A model generated the notes under the pieces. It did no database searches. It had not been told where the DNA came from and worked only from the letters and a program-made list of their open reading frames with translations. A program made the position numbers and the translations under genes. Positions 9,201 through 21,600 of a stretch of DNA of 64,000 nucleotides are shown here, piece by piece; position 1 is the first letter of the stretch, and each line of letters starts with the position of its first letter. The stretch is from CAVZBW01 sp963773635 (GTDB taxonomy: Bacteria; Actinomycetota; Acidimicrobiia; Acidimicrobiales; RAAP-2): contig CAVZBW010000002.1 in NCBI GenBank assembly GCA_963773635.1, positions 868,001 through 932,000 on the forward strand, in the 5' to 3' direction.

Positions 9201-9918
9201 CCCAGGCCCAGCCCACCGACACCGGCAACAACGCCACCGACTTCCAGCTGGTCTCGACCGACGCCGCCTCGTTCCCGCTGTCTGGTGGCGGCTCGACCCA
9301 GTCGATCCTGGGCAGCCCGTCGCCGTTGTCGTCGACCTCGGCCCAGCAGTCCAACGCCACCATGCCCTCCACGCTGCTCGATCCGAGCGCCCCGGCCTCG
9401 AGCTGCCCCAACCGCACCTCCACGACGGGCACCCCGGGCACGCTCGTCGTCAACCGCACCATCACCAACACCACCGGTCGTCCGGTCACCGCCTGGAGCT
9501 GCGCATCACCAGCCTCACCGAGCAGTACGGGCCGCCCTCGGGTGCCCATGCGTGGCTGCGGGCGGTGAGCTCGGCCGACCCCACCACGACGACCTGTGGC
9601 ACCACCCCCTATCAAACCGACGGGCTGGCCCTGAACGCCCCGGTCGGCTCCCAAGGCGGGGGACTCGGCACCACCTGGAGCCCGGCCGAGGTGACCACCT
9701 CGCACCCGCTCGCCCCGGGGGCCTCCATCCCGGTCACCTTCGAGTTCGCCGTGGACCAGAGTGGCTCCTTCAGCTTCGGCTACGACGTCGACGTCACCAC
9801 CCAGGGAGTGGGGGGGACCCCGGGGCCATCTCCATCGCCCTTTCACCGGGGCTTCGCCCGGGACTCGGGGAGCATCGGTGCAAACCGGGGTTGCCCCGTG
9901 CGGTGCCGGAACCGTTGA
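6269..9918 (+). pseudogene. Secreted kelch-propeller/Ig/lamin-tail protein, copy 1, frameshifted
   Basis: ATG 6269 follows AAAGGGGGGAGCG. The N-terminus is a Sec signal peptide (MRLRVVLASLLIFGTLIGTL ending ASAQS). About eleven kelch/galactose-oxidase-type blades follow, each with ASMAYDxxxGxLVLFGG and DTWTWNGTTWT. A putative-Ig domain comes next (GSFQATASGYPTPITWSETG), then a second Ig-like domain (TLTATVSPSPGPTGTVSFSD) and a lamin-tail-like domain (GESDAYVDLENTSTTASLPL). The terminal domain carries the two Cys motifs SCPN and TTCG. The first frame ends at a TGA at 6998 caused by a 2-nt loss in a blade. Further breaks occur near 7140, 7200, 7395, 7600, 7785, 7950, 8070, 8710 and 9490. It is an extracellular adhesin or binding protein; the ligand is unknown. 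Confidence 0.75.
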
Positions 9919-10446
9919 CCACGTGGGTCTCCTGGTGACCTTGGCCCTTCGTCCAGAGGTGCCCGTCGCCCTCGAGCTCACCGACGCTGCAACGGTCCCC
10001 CCAAGTTGTTGAATCCGCCCCGAGCGTGAGCTCGAAGCGGGTTCCCGATGGAACGCTATTCCAACCACCCTTGACCAGGGGCTCTCTCACGTCAGCCAGG
10101 CCGGTGCGGTGCACCCCCAACGGTGCGCCCACAACGGTGCACCCCTGTTGGAGTCGCTTTCAAGCCTGAGTCTGATTCAGCGAGCGGTCCTTGGCATCAG
10201 GGATGAGACCCCGAGTCGGTAATCTCTCACCTACCCCGAGCTGGAACGTCTTTCCCGGGGGTGGTCTCGATGGCCATGGTGACGTCAACTGCACCCGCGC
10301 GTCGGGCCACGGACACCGTGCAGGTAGCGAGTGAGCGTTGGTAGGAGCCCTGGTCGCGGAGCGGCCCGACCGGCAACGCCCGTCGTACGTCGAGGGACAT
10401 TTCAGTCTAGCATCGTGCGGCAGCAGTGCTGAAAGGGGGGGGAGCG
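9919..10446. other. Conserved intergenic leader between tandem copies 1 and 2
   Basis: No protein-coding signal was found. About 250 nt here (roughly 10190-10446) align with the spacer before the next copy (about 14315-14582). Matching blocks include GCATCAGGGATGAGACCCCG, CCCGGGGGTGGTCTCGATGG and CAGGTAGCGAGTGAG, ending at the shared ribosome-binding site. It therefore probably carries the promoter and 5' UTR duplicated with each gene. I could not match it to a known riboswitch class. Confidence 0.6.
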
Positions 10447-13400
10447 ATGGTCAACCCCACCGCCGATCTGCGTCATGACGGCCTCCGGGCTCGCAGAGCC
10501 ATGCGCCTCCACGCGGTCCTTGCGGCATTACTGATCATTGGGACCTTGATCGTCACCCTCGGATTGACCACCAGCCCGGCGTCGCTCAGTCCCCGAGTCC
10601 CACATGGACCCAGCTCAGCCCGACCACGAGCCCTTCGGCACGTGTCGGCACGTCGATGGCCTTCGACCCGGCCACCGGCCAGCTGGTCCTCTTCGGTGGC
10701 CAACAACAGCGGCCGGCTCAACGACACCTGGACCTGGAACGGGTCGACCTGGACCCAGCCCTCGCCGGCGTCCCAGCCCCTCGTCCCGCCGATACGCCTC
10801 GATGGCCTACGACCCGGCTACCGGTCAACTGGTGCTCTTCGGGGGCGTCGGCGACAGCGGCACTCGATGACACCTGGACATGGAACGGAACCAACTGGAC
10901 CCAGCGTCCCCGGCCACCAGCCCTCCGGCCCGTTATGTGCCTCGATGGCCTACGACCCCGGCACCGGCCAGCTGGTCCTCTTCGGGGGCGGCAACGGCGC
11001 ACCCTCGGCGACACCTGGACCTGGGACGGCCGACTGGACCCAGCCGTCCCCGGCCGCCGGCCCCCCTGCCCGCGTGCGCGTCGATGGCCTACGACCCGGC
11101 CACCGGAGTCGTCCTCTTCGGCGGCTACGCCAATGGCGAACTTCGCGACACCTGGACGTGGAACGGTCCAACTGGACGAGCAGTCCCCGGCGACCACCCC
11201 TCCGCCCCGTGCCGCCTCCATGGCCTACGACCCGGCACCCCGCAACTGGTGCTCTTCGGTGGAAGAACGACAGCGTATCTCGGGGACACCTGGGCCTGGA
11301 ACGGACCACCTGGACCGAGCAGTCACCCGCCACCCGCCCTCGCCCGCATGCCGCGTCGATGGCCTACGACCCGGGCACCGGCCAGCTGGTGCTGTTCGGG
11401 GGGCCGGCGCAACGGCCACCTCAACGACACCTGGACGTAGCTCTGGGCCGGCACCACCACCCAACCCAGCTCAGCTTTCCCCGGCGACCCCCCCGCCCGG
11501 GTCGGCGCTCGATGGCCTTCGACCCGGCCAGCGGTCACTGGTGCTCTTCGGCGCTACAACAGCCTCGGCGGTGCTGACGACACCTGGACCTGGAACGGCA
11601 CCACTTGGACCGAGGCTCCCCGGCCTCCTGGCCCGGCCGCTACGGCGCCGCGATGGCCTACGACCCCGTCACCGGGACCTGGTCCTCTTCGGGGGCTCGA
11701 CCAGCTCCGTCCGCGACGACACCTGGACCTGGAACGGGACGACTTGGCCGCAGGAGTCCCCGGTGACCAATCCCCCCGCCCGCGGGGGCGCTCTGGCCAT
11801 GACCCTCCCACGGCAGACGGTCCTCTTCGGCGGCTATAACGGTGGCACCACAACGTATTTCGGTGTGACACCTGGGCCTGGGACGGCACCACCTGGACCC
11901 AGCTGTCCCCGGCCACCTCGCCTCCCGCCTCGATACTGACAGCCTCCATGGCCTACGACCCGGCCACCGGGGACGTGGTCCTCTTCGGCGGCTACGGCTT
12001 AAGCTCCGTGATCCTCCTCGATCCCCGGGACACCGGACCTGGATGGCACCACCGGACCGGGGCAGCCCCGCCACGTCACCCCTCCCGTCCGCGAGGGCGC
12101 CGCCATGGCCTTCGACCCGGGCACCGGGGACGTGGTCCTCTTCGGCGGCTACGGCACCCAAGTCTTGTCCAACGACACCTGGACCTGGGACGGCACCACC
12201 TGGACCGAGCACTCCCCGGCCACCTCCGCTGCTGCCTCGGTGGTCCTCGCCTCCATGGCCTACGACCCCGGCACCGGGGACATGGTCCTCTTCGCCGGCG
12301 CCGCCAACTCCGGTTACCTCAATGACACCTGGACCTACGGAAGTCGTGGGGGAGGTGCCGTCCATCACGTCGGCCGACAGCACCACCTTCTCGGTGGGCA
12401 CGAGCGGGTCCTTCCAGGCCACGGCCAGCGGCTATCCGGCCTCCATCACGTGGTCGGAGACCGGCGCCCTGCCCTCCGGGGTGACCCTTAGCTCGACCGG
12501 TCTGCTCTCGGGGACGCCGGCCGACGGCACCGCCGGCACGTACCCCATCACGTTGCAGGCCACCAACAGTGCCGGGACGGGCACCCAGGCCTTCACCTTG
12601 CACGTCAACGGGCAAACCAGCTCGACCACGCTGCAGGCGTCGAGCTCGTCCACGACCTTCGGGACACCGGTGACGCTCACCGCCACGGTCTCTCCCTCTC
12701 CGGGCCCGACCGGCACGGTCAGCTTCTCCGACACGGCCAACGGCGAGACCTACGACCTCGGGACCCAGGGCCTGACGAGCGGCCAGGCGCACTACGTCGG
12801 GCCCCTGCCGGCGGTGGGCGCCAACGCCTTGACCGCCACCTACTCGGGCGACGACGTCTACCAGGGCTCGGTGACCAACACGCTCGACGTGGGCGTCACC
12901 GCGCCCTCCGGCTTGCTCACCGTGACCCAGCTGCGCTTCTCGGGACCCGGCGGCGAGAGCGACGCCTACGTCGACCTCGAGAACACCTCCACCACCGCGT
13001 CGCTGCCACTGGCCGGCTGGAGCCTCGGCGTGGACAGCTCCTCGGGCACCGCCGCGCTGTCCCTGCCCTCGCCGGTCACCTTGCCCCCCGGGGGGGCCTT
13101 CCTGGTCGCCGGCTCGGCCTACTCCCTCGACACCTCGCCCAATGAGGTGGCGGCGCCCGACGTCACCTCCTCGGAGCTGACCGGCGCCCTCGGCGTCCAG
13201 GTGGACCCTCCGAGCACCGGCGGCAACCCCACCGACGCGGTGGGCTACCCGGTCACGAGCGGCTACTACCGCGGCTCGGGCCTTCCCCACCTCTTCGGAT
13301 CGCCGAGCGACCAGTACGCCTTCATCCGCCTCGGCTCCCAGGCCCAGCCCACCGACACCGGCAACAACGCCACCGACTTCCAGCTGGTCTCGACCGACGC

Positions 13401-14060
13401 CGCCTCGTTCCCGCTGTCTGGCGGCGGCTCGACCCAGTCGATGCTGGGCAGCCCGTCGCCGTTGTCTTCGACCTCGGCCCAGCAGTCCAACGCCACCATG
13501 CCCTCCACGCTGCTCGATCCGAGCGCCCCGGCCTCGAGCTGCCCCAACCGCACCTCCACGACGGGCACCCCGGGCACGCTCGTCGTCAACCGCACCATCA
13601 CCAACACCACCGGTCGTCCGGTCACCGCCTTGGAGCTGCGCATCACCAGCCTCACCGAGCAGTACGGGCCGCCCTCGGGTGCCCATGCGTGGCTGCGGGC
13701 GGCGAGCTCGGCCGACCCCACCACGACGACCTGTGGCACCACCCCCTATCAAAAACCGACGGGCTGGCCCTGAACGCCCCGGTCGGCTCCCAAGGCGGGG
13801 GACTCGGCACCACCTGGAGCCCGGCCGAAGGTGAGCCCGACCCACCCTGCTCGCCCCGGGGAGCCTCCATCCCGGTCACCTTCGAGTTCGCCGTGGACGA
13901 GAGTGGCTCCTTCAGCTTCGGCTACGACGTCGACGTCACCACCCAGGGAGTGGGGGGGACCCCGGGACCCTCTCCGTCGCCCTTGGGCCGGGGCTTTGCC
14001 GGGGACTCGGGGAGCATCGGTGCAAACCGGGGTTGCCCCGTGCGGTGCCGGAACCGTTGA
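10447..14060 (+). pseudogene. Secreted kelch-propeller/Ig/lamin-tail protein, copy 2, frameshifted
   Basis: The layout is that of copy 1: signal peptide (MRLHAVLAALLIIGTLIVTL), kelch blades from about 10600 to 12340, two Ig-like domains (about 12345-12900), a lamin-tail-like domain and the Cys-containing terminal domain. The frame is lost near nt 10590 at the signal-peptide junction, where GCGTCGGCTCAG of copy 1 reads GCGTCGCTCAG. Nearly every kelch blade then carries another indel. The C-terminal half (12043-13773) is a single long frame until two extra A residues at about 13750 (CAAAAACCG where other copies have CAAACCG). More indels follow at about 13828 and 13855. It is nearly identical to the other copies in the C-terminal module. 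Confidence 0.72.
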
Positions 14061-14582
14061 CCACGTGGGTCTCCGCTGAACCTCGGCCCTTCGTCCGGAG
14101 GTGCCCGTCACCTCGCTCACTCTTCTTGTCGGCCACCAGTCGTTCACAGACGGACCGTCGGAATTCCCTCGGATAGCGCTGGGGCATGGACTACCTCCTG
14201 GTAGCTCACGACCCAACTCTTACAACGCTGGCTCGACCTCAGGGGTATGGGGGGCTAAAACGCACCCCTGTTGGAATCCTCGGCTCCAAGCCGTAGTCCC
14301 GGTCAGCAGGCGGTTCTCGGCATCAGGGATGAGACCCCGAGTCAAAAATCTCTCACCTGCCCCGAACCGGAACTTCTCTCCCGGGGGTGGTCTCGATGGC
14401 CATAGTGATGTCGACTGCACCGCGTGGTCGGGCCACTCAGACTGCGGCAGGTAGCGAGTGAGTGCTGATAGGAGCCCTCCGCAGCCCTCGGTGCAGAGCG
14501 GCCCACCGGCAACGTCCGTCGTGCGTCGAGGGGATTTAGCTCTCAAGCATCGTGCGGTAGCAGTGCTGAAAGAGGGGGAGCG
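14061..14582. other. Conserved intergenic leader between tandem copies 2 and 3
   Basis: This is the paralogue of the 9919-10446 spacer, with shared blocks in the same order and the same terminal leader and ribosome-binding site (AAAGAGGGGGAGCG) before ATG 14583. No ORF, tRNA or known RNA element was recognised. Confidence 0.55.
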
Positions 14583-17500
14583 ATGGTCAACCCCACCGCC
14601 GCTCTGTGTCACGACGGCGTCCGGGGTGACGACGGCCTCCGGGTTCGCCGAGCCATGCGCTTGGGCGCGGTTCTCCTCGCACCATTACTGATCTTTGGGA
14701 CCTTGATCGGGACCCTCGGACTGACCACCAGCCCGGCGTCGGCGCAGTCCCCGAGTGCCACATGGACCCAGCTGAACCCGGCCACCAGCCCCTCCGCCCG
14801 GTCCGGCGCCTCCATGGCCTAGACCCGGGCACCGAGCAACTGGTGCTCTTCGGCGGCGCAACAGCGGCTACCTCAACGACACCTGGACCTGGGACGGCAC
14901 CACCTGGACGAAGGCTCGCCGGCGACCAGCCCCTCGGCCCGGTCGGCGCCTCCATGGCCTACGACCCGGGCACCGGCCAACTGGTCCTCTTCGGAGGCAG
15001 CGGCACCAGCGGCTATCTCAACGACACCTGGACCTGGAACGGCACCACCTGGACCAAGGCCTCGCCGGCCACCAGCCCCTCGGCACGGTATGCCGCCTCC
15101 ATGGCCTACGACGCGGGCACCGCCCAGCTGGTCCTCTTCGGGGGCAACGCCAGCACCGGCGCTCTCAACGACACCTGGACCTGGGACGGCACCACCTGGA
15201 CCAAGGCTCGCCGGCCACCAGCCCCTCGGCTCGGTACGACGCCTCCATGGCCTACGACCGGGCACCGGGCAACTGGTCCTCTTCGGGGGCTTCGCCAACA
15301 GCGGCTTGTCAACGACACCTGGACCTGGAACGGCACCACCTGGACCAAGGCCTCCCGGCCACCAGTCCCCCGGCCCGCTATACTGCCTCGATGGCCTACG
15401 ACCCGGGAAACGGCCAACTGGTCCTCTTTGGGGGAAGAACACCTCAACAGCCTGCTCAACGACACCTGGACCTGGAACGGCACCACCTGGACCCAGGCCT
15501 CGCCGGCTATCAGTCCCTCGGCTCGCAATTCTGCCTCGCTGGCCTACGACTCGGGCACCGCCCAGCTGTCCTCTTCGGGGGCTTCGCCAGCAACGGCGCT
15601 CTCAACGACACCTGGACGTGGGGGTATGGATCGGCGACGTTCAACTGGAGCCAGCTCAGCCCGGAGAATCACCCGTCGGCACGCTACATCGCCTCCATGG
15701 CCTACGACCCGGGCACCGACCAACTGGTCCTCTTCGGGGGCGCCAGCTACGGTACCGGTCTCAACGACACCTGGACCTGGAACGGCACCACCTGGACCAA
15801 GGCCTTGCCGGCCACCAGCCCCTCGCCACGGTTCAACGCGTCGATGGCCTACGACCTGGGCACCGGCCAACTGGTCCTTTTCGGCGGCGCCTCCGACAGC
15901 AACGGCTTTCCCGTCACCCCTCTCGACGAAACCTGGACCTGGAACGGCACCACCTGGACGAAGGCCTCGCCGGCCTCCAGCCCCTCGGCACGGTATGCCG
16001 CCTCGATGGCCTACGACTCGGGCACCGGCCAACTGGTCCTCTTCGGGGGCTACGCCAACAACACCGCTCTCAACGACACCTGGACCTGGAACGGCACCAC
16101 CTGGACCAAGGCCTCGCCCGCCACCAGCCCCTCTGCCCGTGTTGGCGCGTCGATGGCCTACGACTCGAGCACCGACCAACTGGTCCTCTTTGGGGGAGAG
16201 AACAACCTCAACAGCGGGCTCAACGACACCTGGACCTGGAACGGCACCACCTGGACCCAGGCCTCGCCGGCCTCCAGCCCCTCGGCACGCCAGGCCGCCT
16301 CGATGACCTACGACCCGCGCAAGCGGCCAACTGGTCCTCTTCGGTGGCTTCTCCAACAGCGGCACCCCGCTCAACAACACCTGGACCTGGGACGGCAGCA
16401 CCTGGACCCAGGCCTCCCCGGCCACCCACCCTCCGGGGCGCTATGGCGCCTCGATGGGCTACGACACGGCGACCGGCCAACTGGTCCTCTTCGGGGGCTA
16501 CGGCAACAGCGTCAACAGCGGCTATTTCGGTGACACCTGGAACTACGAAGGCGTGGGGGAGGTGCCGTCCATCACGTCGGCCGACAGCGCCACCTTCGCG
16601 GTCGGCACCAACGGGTCCTTCCAGGCCACGGCCAGCGGCTATCCGGCCTCCATCACGTGGTCGGAGACCGGTGCCCTGCCCACCGGCGTGACCCTCGACG
16701 CCTCGACCGGTCTGCTCTCGGGGACACCGGCCAACGGCACCACCGGCACGTACCTCATCACGTTGAAGGCCACCAACAGCGCCGGGACGGGCACCCAGGC
16801 CTTCACCTTGCACGTCAACGGGCAAACCACCTCGACCACGTTGCAGGCGTCGAGCCCGTCCACGACCTTCGGGACACCGGTGACGCTCACCGCCACCGTC
16901 TCTCCTTCTTCGGGCCCGACCGGCACGGTCAGCTTCTCCGACACGGCCAACGGCGAGACCTACCATCTCGGGACCGAGAGCCTGACGAGCGGCCAGGCGC
17001 ACTACGTCGGGCCCCTGCCGGCGGTGGGCGTCAACGCCCTCACCGCCACCTACTCGGGCGACAACGTCTACCAGGGCTCGGTGACCAACACGCTCGACGT
17101 GGGCGCCACCGCGCCCTCGGCCTGCTCACCGTGACCCAGCTTCGCTTCTCGGGGCCCGGCGGCGAGAGCGACTCCTACGTGGACCTCGAAAACACCTCCA
17201 CCACCGCGTCGCTGCCACTCGCCGGCTGGAGCCTCGGCGTGGACAGCTCCTCGGGCACCGCCGCCGTCTCCCTGCCCTCGCCGGTCACCTCGCCCCCCGG
17301 GGGGGCCTTCCTGGTCGCCGGCTCCTCCTACTCCCTCGACACCGCCGCCCAATGAGGTCGCCGCGCCGGACCTCACCTCTTCGGAACTGACCGGCGCCCT
17401 CGGCGTGCAGGTGGACCCCCCGAGCACCGGTGGCAACCCCACCGATGCGGTGGGCTACCCGGTCACGAGCGGCTACTACGGCGGCTCGGGCCTTCCCTAC

Positions 17501-18234
17501 CTCTTCGGATCGCCGAGCGACCAGTACGCCTTCATCCGGGGGGCGGCCAGGCCCAGCCCACCGACACCGACAACAACGCCACCGACTTCCAGCTGGTCTC
17601 GACCGACGCCGCCTCGTTCCCGCTCTCTGGTGGCGGCTCGGCCCAGTCGGTGCTCGGCAGCCCCTCGCCGTCGTCTTCGACCTCGGCCCAGCAGTCCAAC
17701 GCCACCATGCCCTCCACCCTTCTCGATCCGAGCGCCGCCGCCTCGAGCTGCCCCAACCGCACCCTCACGACGGGCACCCCGGGCACGCTCGTCGTCAACC
17801 GCACCGTCACCAACACCACCGGTCGTCCCGTCACCGTGTTGGAGCTGCGCATCACCAGCCTCACCGAGCAGTACGGGCCGCCCTCGGGTGCCCATGCGTG
17901 GCTGCGGGCGGTGAGCTCGGCCGACCCCACCACGACGACCTGTGGCGCCACCCCCTATCAGACCGACGGGCTGGCCCTGAACCCCCCGGTCGGCTCACAA
18001 GGTGGGGGACTCGGCACCACCTGGAGCCCGGCCGAGGTGAGCCCGACCCATCCGCTCGCCCCGGGAGCCTCGATCTCGGTCACCTTCGAGTTCGACGTGG
18101 ACCAAAGTGGCTCCTTCAGCTTCGGCTACGACGTCGACGTCACCACCCAGGGAGTGGGGGGGACCCATGGACCATCTCCGTTGCCCTTTAGCCGGGGCTT
18201 CGCCGGGGACTCGGGGAGCATCCGTGAAAAGTGA
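14583..18234 (+). pseudogene. Secreted kelch-propeller/Ig/lamin-tail protein, copy 3, frameshifted
   Basis: The signal peptide region (MRLGAVLLAPLLIFGTLIGT, cleavage after SASAQ) is followed by about twelve kelch blades. The first frame stops at a TAG at 14820-14822, where the usual TACGACCC reads TAGACCC (one base lost). Blades from about 15640 to 16310 are in one uninterrupted frame, giving a clear view of the unit: SARxxASMAYDxGTxQLVLFGG, then LNDTWTWNGTTWTKASPATS. Ig and lamin-tail domains follow at 16550-17340, with breaks near 17118, 17345 and 17540. The final frame (17650-18234) ends GSFSFGYDVDVTTQGVGG with a short tail. It is the best-preserved of the three copies. Confidence 0.75.
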
Positions 18235-18619
18235 GGTTGCCCCGTGCGGTGCCGGAACCGTTGGCCCGTGGGTTTCCTGGTGACCTCGGCCCTTCGTCCA
18301 GAGGTGCCGGCTGCTTCCCCCTCCCGGGTTTCGGTTCACAACTCGAGACCGGCCACTGCGAACGCAGCAAGGCTGATAGGCCGCTCCGGTCCGCCCTGGG
18401 CGTATCCGTGTTGCGTTCCGGGGAGCGCTACACCCTTCGGCATCTCTTCCACGACGCGCCCGACGGCGCGGGCACCCAAGACAAACACGCTCACGGACGG
18501 GAGCGGATCGATACCAATCGACCTTGGCCAAGATAGATATTAATGCTATAGTGCAAATTCACTTGGGCTTCGAGGTTCCTTGAGGCCCGGTATCGGACGA
18601 GGAGGGGGACCTGAGAAGG
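18235..18619. other. Intergenic region upstream of the beta-helix gene
   Basis: No coding signal. The left part still resembles the spacers after copies 1 and 2 (CCGTGCGGTGCCGGAACCGTTG). The right part, near 18525-18565, is the most AT-rich patch noticed in the window and carries a plausible promoter. Confidence 0.5.
18524..18552 (+). promoter_or_regulatory. Candidate sigma-70-type promoter for the beta-helix gene
   Basis: TTGGCC (18524-18529) is followed by a 17-nt spacer and TATAGT (18547-18552), in a locally AT-rich stretch. The match is 4/6 and 5/6 to consensus. It lies about 70 nt before the GTG start at 18620. Confidence 0.45.
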
Positions 18620-21600
18620 GTGAGGCGGTATGCGCCATTTCGTCGCGGGAAGCCCATCCGTCTGCTGCTGCTGCTGCTGCTCCTGACCACCGGATCCCTG
18701 CTTTCTGGTGCTCTCCGTGCTCCGGCTGGTGCGGCAGGTGTGACGTATTACGCCTCGGCAACGGGAAATCCGAATAACGGCTGCACCAAATCCAGTCCTT
18801 GTAGCCTCCAGGCTGCACTCAATAAGGCCTCCACGGGTGGAGACGCCGTCGATCTGGTGACGGGCTCATTTCTCGGCGTTTACCACGTATCTTCGACACT
18901 CAAGTTTGGGCCCGGAGATACGTCCCCTACCGAGCCGGTGACGATCCAACCAGAGCCAGGCGTGCTGAACCCCACGTTGTATGGTGAGAACGTCTCCATC
19001 TTGCATATCGATGCAAGTTCCTACGTGACGTTGCGCGGCCTGACTTTCGAGCACGGCAACTCGGGAACCGGAAGCGGTGGCGCCATCACGAACAACGGTG
19101 GGGGGAATCTGACGATCGAGGACTGCTCGTTCTCGGGCAACACCGCCGGGTCCGTAGGCGGGGCCATCGACAATGCCGACGGCTTCCAGGGGGGCGGTTC
19201 GGGCAGCATCACCATTACCAACTCCACGTTCTCGGGCAACACCGCCGCCCTCCAGGGAGGAGCGATCGCCTCGTCCCGAAATGGTCTCGGGTCGCTCTCG
19301 GTCACGTGCTCCACGTTCACCGACAACCAGGCTGGTTCGGGCGGGGCGATCTTCGAGGCGGAAGCACTGGGACAACCCGGACAGCAGAACACGGTCGAGG
19401 TGTCGGATTCGACCTTCTCCGGAAACCAGGCGAGTAACGCTCTCGGCGGTGCCATCCTCAACGTCGAGCCGGTCCAGAATTTCGGGAAAGAGTGCGGAGA
19501 ACCTGCTCACCGTCGCCAATTTCACGTTTGCCTCGAATTCGAGCAGCTACCCGGGCGAGGGCGGGGGCGGGGCAATTGCCAACGGCACCGTGGGCATTGA
19601 TAGCGCCGGCAACGAAACGACCGTCGTCAGGTCGACCTTCTCACACAACACCAATGCCGGCAGCGCCAACGATCTCAGCAGTATGGACGGCGACATCACC
19701 GTGGGAGCCGACGTCCTCGCGGACACCTGCAATTTCATAACGAGCCAGGTCGTCAACGATGAGGGGTACAACGTCGAGAACAGCCACACGGCCGGCCAAT
19801 CGTGCACCAACGGTGGGACCGGCGACGTCACCTCGGCCGGGGTGACGTCGCTCACGGCTCCCGGGAGCTTCGGTGGGCCCACCCAGACGATCGCGTTGTC
19901 ACCCGAGAATCCCGCCGCAGGCCTGATCCCGGCCACGCAAGGAAGGTTCTGCCCAGTTACTGCGTCGGACCCCGACCAGCGGGGCTACGTCAGACCACAG
20001 GGTACGAATTGTGACGCGGGAGCCGTCCAGCTGGTGGCGAGCACGACCAGCCTCACGGTCTCGCCGTCGCCGGTCGTGTTAGGCCAACCGGTCACCATCA
20101 CCGCCGCCGTGTCCCCGAACCCCGGGCCCACGGGCACCGTGGTGTTCCTGGAGGGCTCCACGTTGCTCGGCACCGAGGATCTGGATCCGACTACCGGCCA
20201 GGCGGTCTATCGAGGCGTCCTCGGAACCACCAGGCCTCGCACGATCGAAGCGATCTACAGCGGCGACCGTGCTCCCAACGGCGACGGTCAGTACAACTAC
20301 GCCGCCTCCCGGGCCGTGATCCGCATCACCGTAGAGCCTCGCCAACCCAGCACCACCACGGTGACGAGCGCTCCGGCCACCACGACCTTCGCCGACACCG
20401 ACTCGATCACGGCGAGCGTGGCCCCCTCGTCGGCCACCGGCACCGTCACCTTCACCGACAGGGCCGACGGCACGTCCAGCACGCTCGGCACCGAGGCGCT
20501 CTCCGGCGGGAATGCCACCTGGACAGGCGAGTTTCCGGCGGTGGGCGACAACGTCGTCAGGGCCACCTACTCGGGTGACGTCAACTACGCACCGTCGACC
20601 TCGGATCCCGTCAACGTCACCGTGTCCGCCACACCCCATCTCGTGACCGTCTCCCAGGTGCGGTTCTCCGGACCCGGTGCCGACGGGTCCTCCGGGCCGG
20701 GCGACGCCTACGTCGACCTGCAGAACACCTCGGGCCAGGCCCTCCCGCTCGGGGCCTGGGAGCTGCTGACCTCGTCCGGTAGGGCGAGCATCCCCCTCGA
20801 CCCGGTCACCATCCCACCCGGTGGCAGCTACTTGATCGCCGGGAGGGACTACTCCCTCGACAACGCCGCCAGCCCCGACCAGGTGGCCGCCCTCACCGAC
20901 GGCTCGGCCAACGGGATCGAGGTGGTCGCGCCCGACGGCACGGTCACCGACGCCGTCGGGGACACCACGGCCAGACCCGGCTTCTCCTCGGGGACGCCGT
21001 TGCCCACCGTGGGCGGACCGGTGTCCGTCCAGTACGCCTTCATCCGGAACTTCGAGGGCGGAGCGCTCTATGACTCGGGCTCCAATGCCGCCGACTTCGT
21101 GCTCATGTCGGCCGACGGAAGCACGATTGGTGGCCAGCCATCGGCCATTGGCTCTCCGACGCCTCAGAAATCCTCGGCGCCCACCCAACAGAACCGTGCC
21201 CTCCAGTCGACGCTGATCGACCCGGGAGTGGCCGAGGACAGCTGCCCCAACCGCTGCGTGGGCACCGACACGTTGAGTATCAGCCGCACCGTCGCCAACG
21301 ATTCGACGACCACCTACACGGATGTCGCGTTCGAGATCACGGCCTTGAGCCAGCAGAACGGCGCTCCGCTCGTGGGCGGCTCCAACCCGCCCGACCACGC
21401 CTGGCTCACGGCCGTCGATCCTTCGGGAGCCTCGGTGTGCACAACCTACGGGCTCACCTGCACCTCGCTCTCGCTCAGCCCGTCGAGCTACTCCCAGGGC
21501 GGGTTCGGCTCCTTCCTTACCGGTCCGAGCACGATGACCCTGGCTCCCGGGGCATCGGTGAATATCACCTTCTCGTTCACCTACTCACAGGGCGGGAACT

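Larger units (their letters stand above)
5308..18234 (+). repeat. Tandem array of ~4.1-kb kelch/Ig/lamin-tail gene units (one partial, three near-full)
   Basis: Starts at 6269, 10447 and 14583 give unit periods of 4,178 and 4,136 nt. Each start is preceded by a shared leader, from GCATCGTGCGG through a purine-rich AAAGnGGGGGAGCG ribosome-binding site. Each unit ends in a nearly identical lamin-tail-like block. Nested inside each unit are about eleven or twelve ~160-nt kelch-coding repeats with near-identical text such as GACACCTGGACCTGGAACGG. This is repetition at two scales. Confidence 0.9.

Noticed and set aside
6420..16540. Possible CRISPR array from the regularly repeated ~160-nt text
   Set aside because: The repeats are long, coding (kelch blades), imperfect and contiguous, with no short direct repeats separated by unique spacers and no cas genes.
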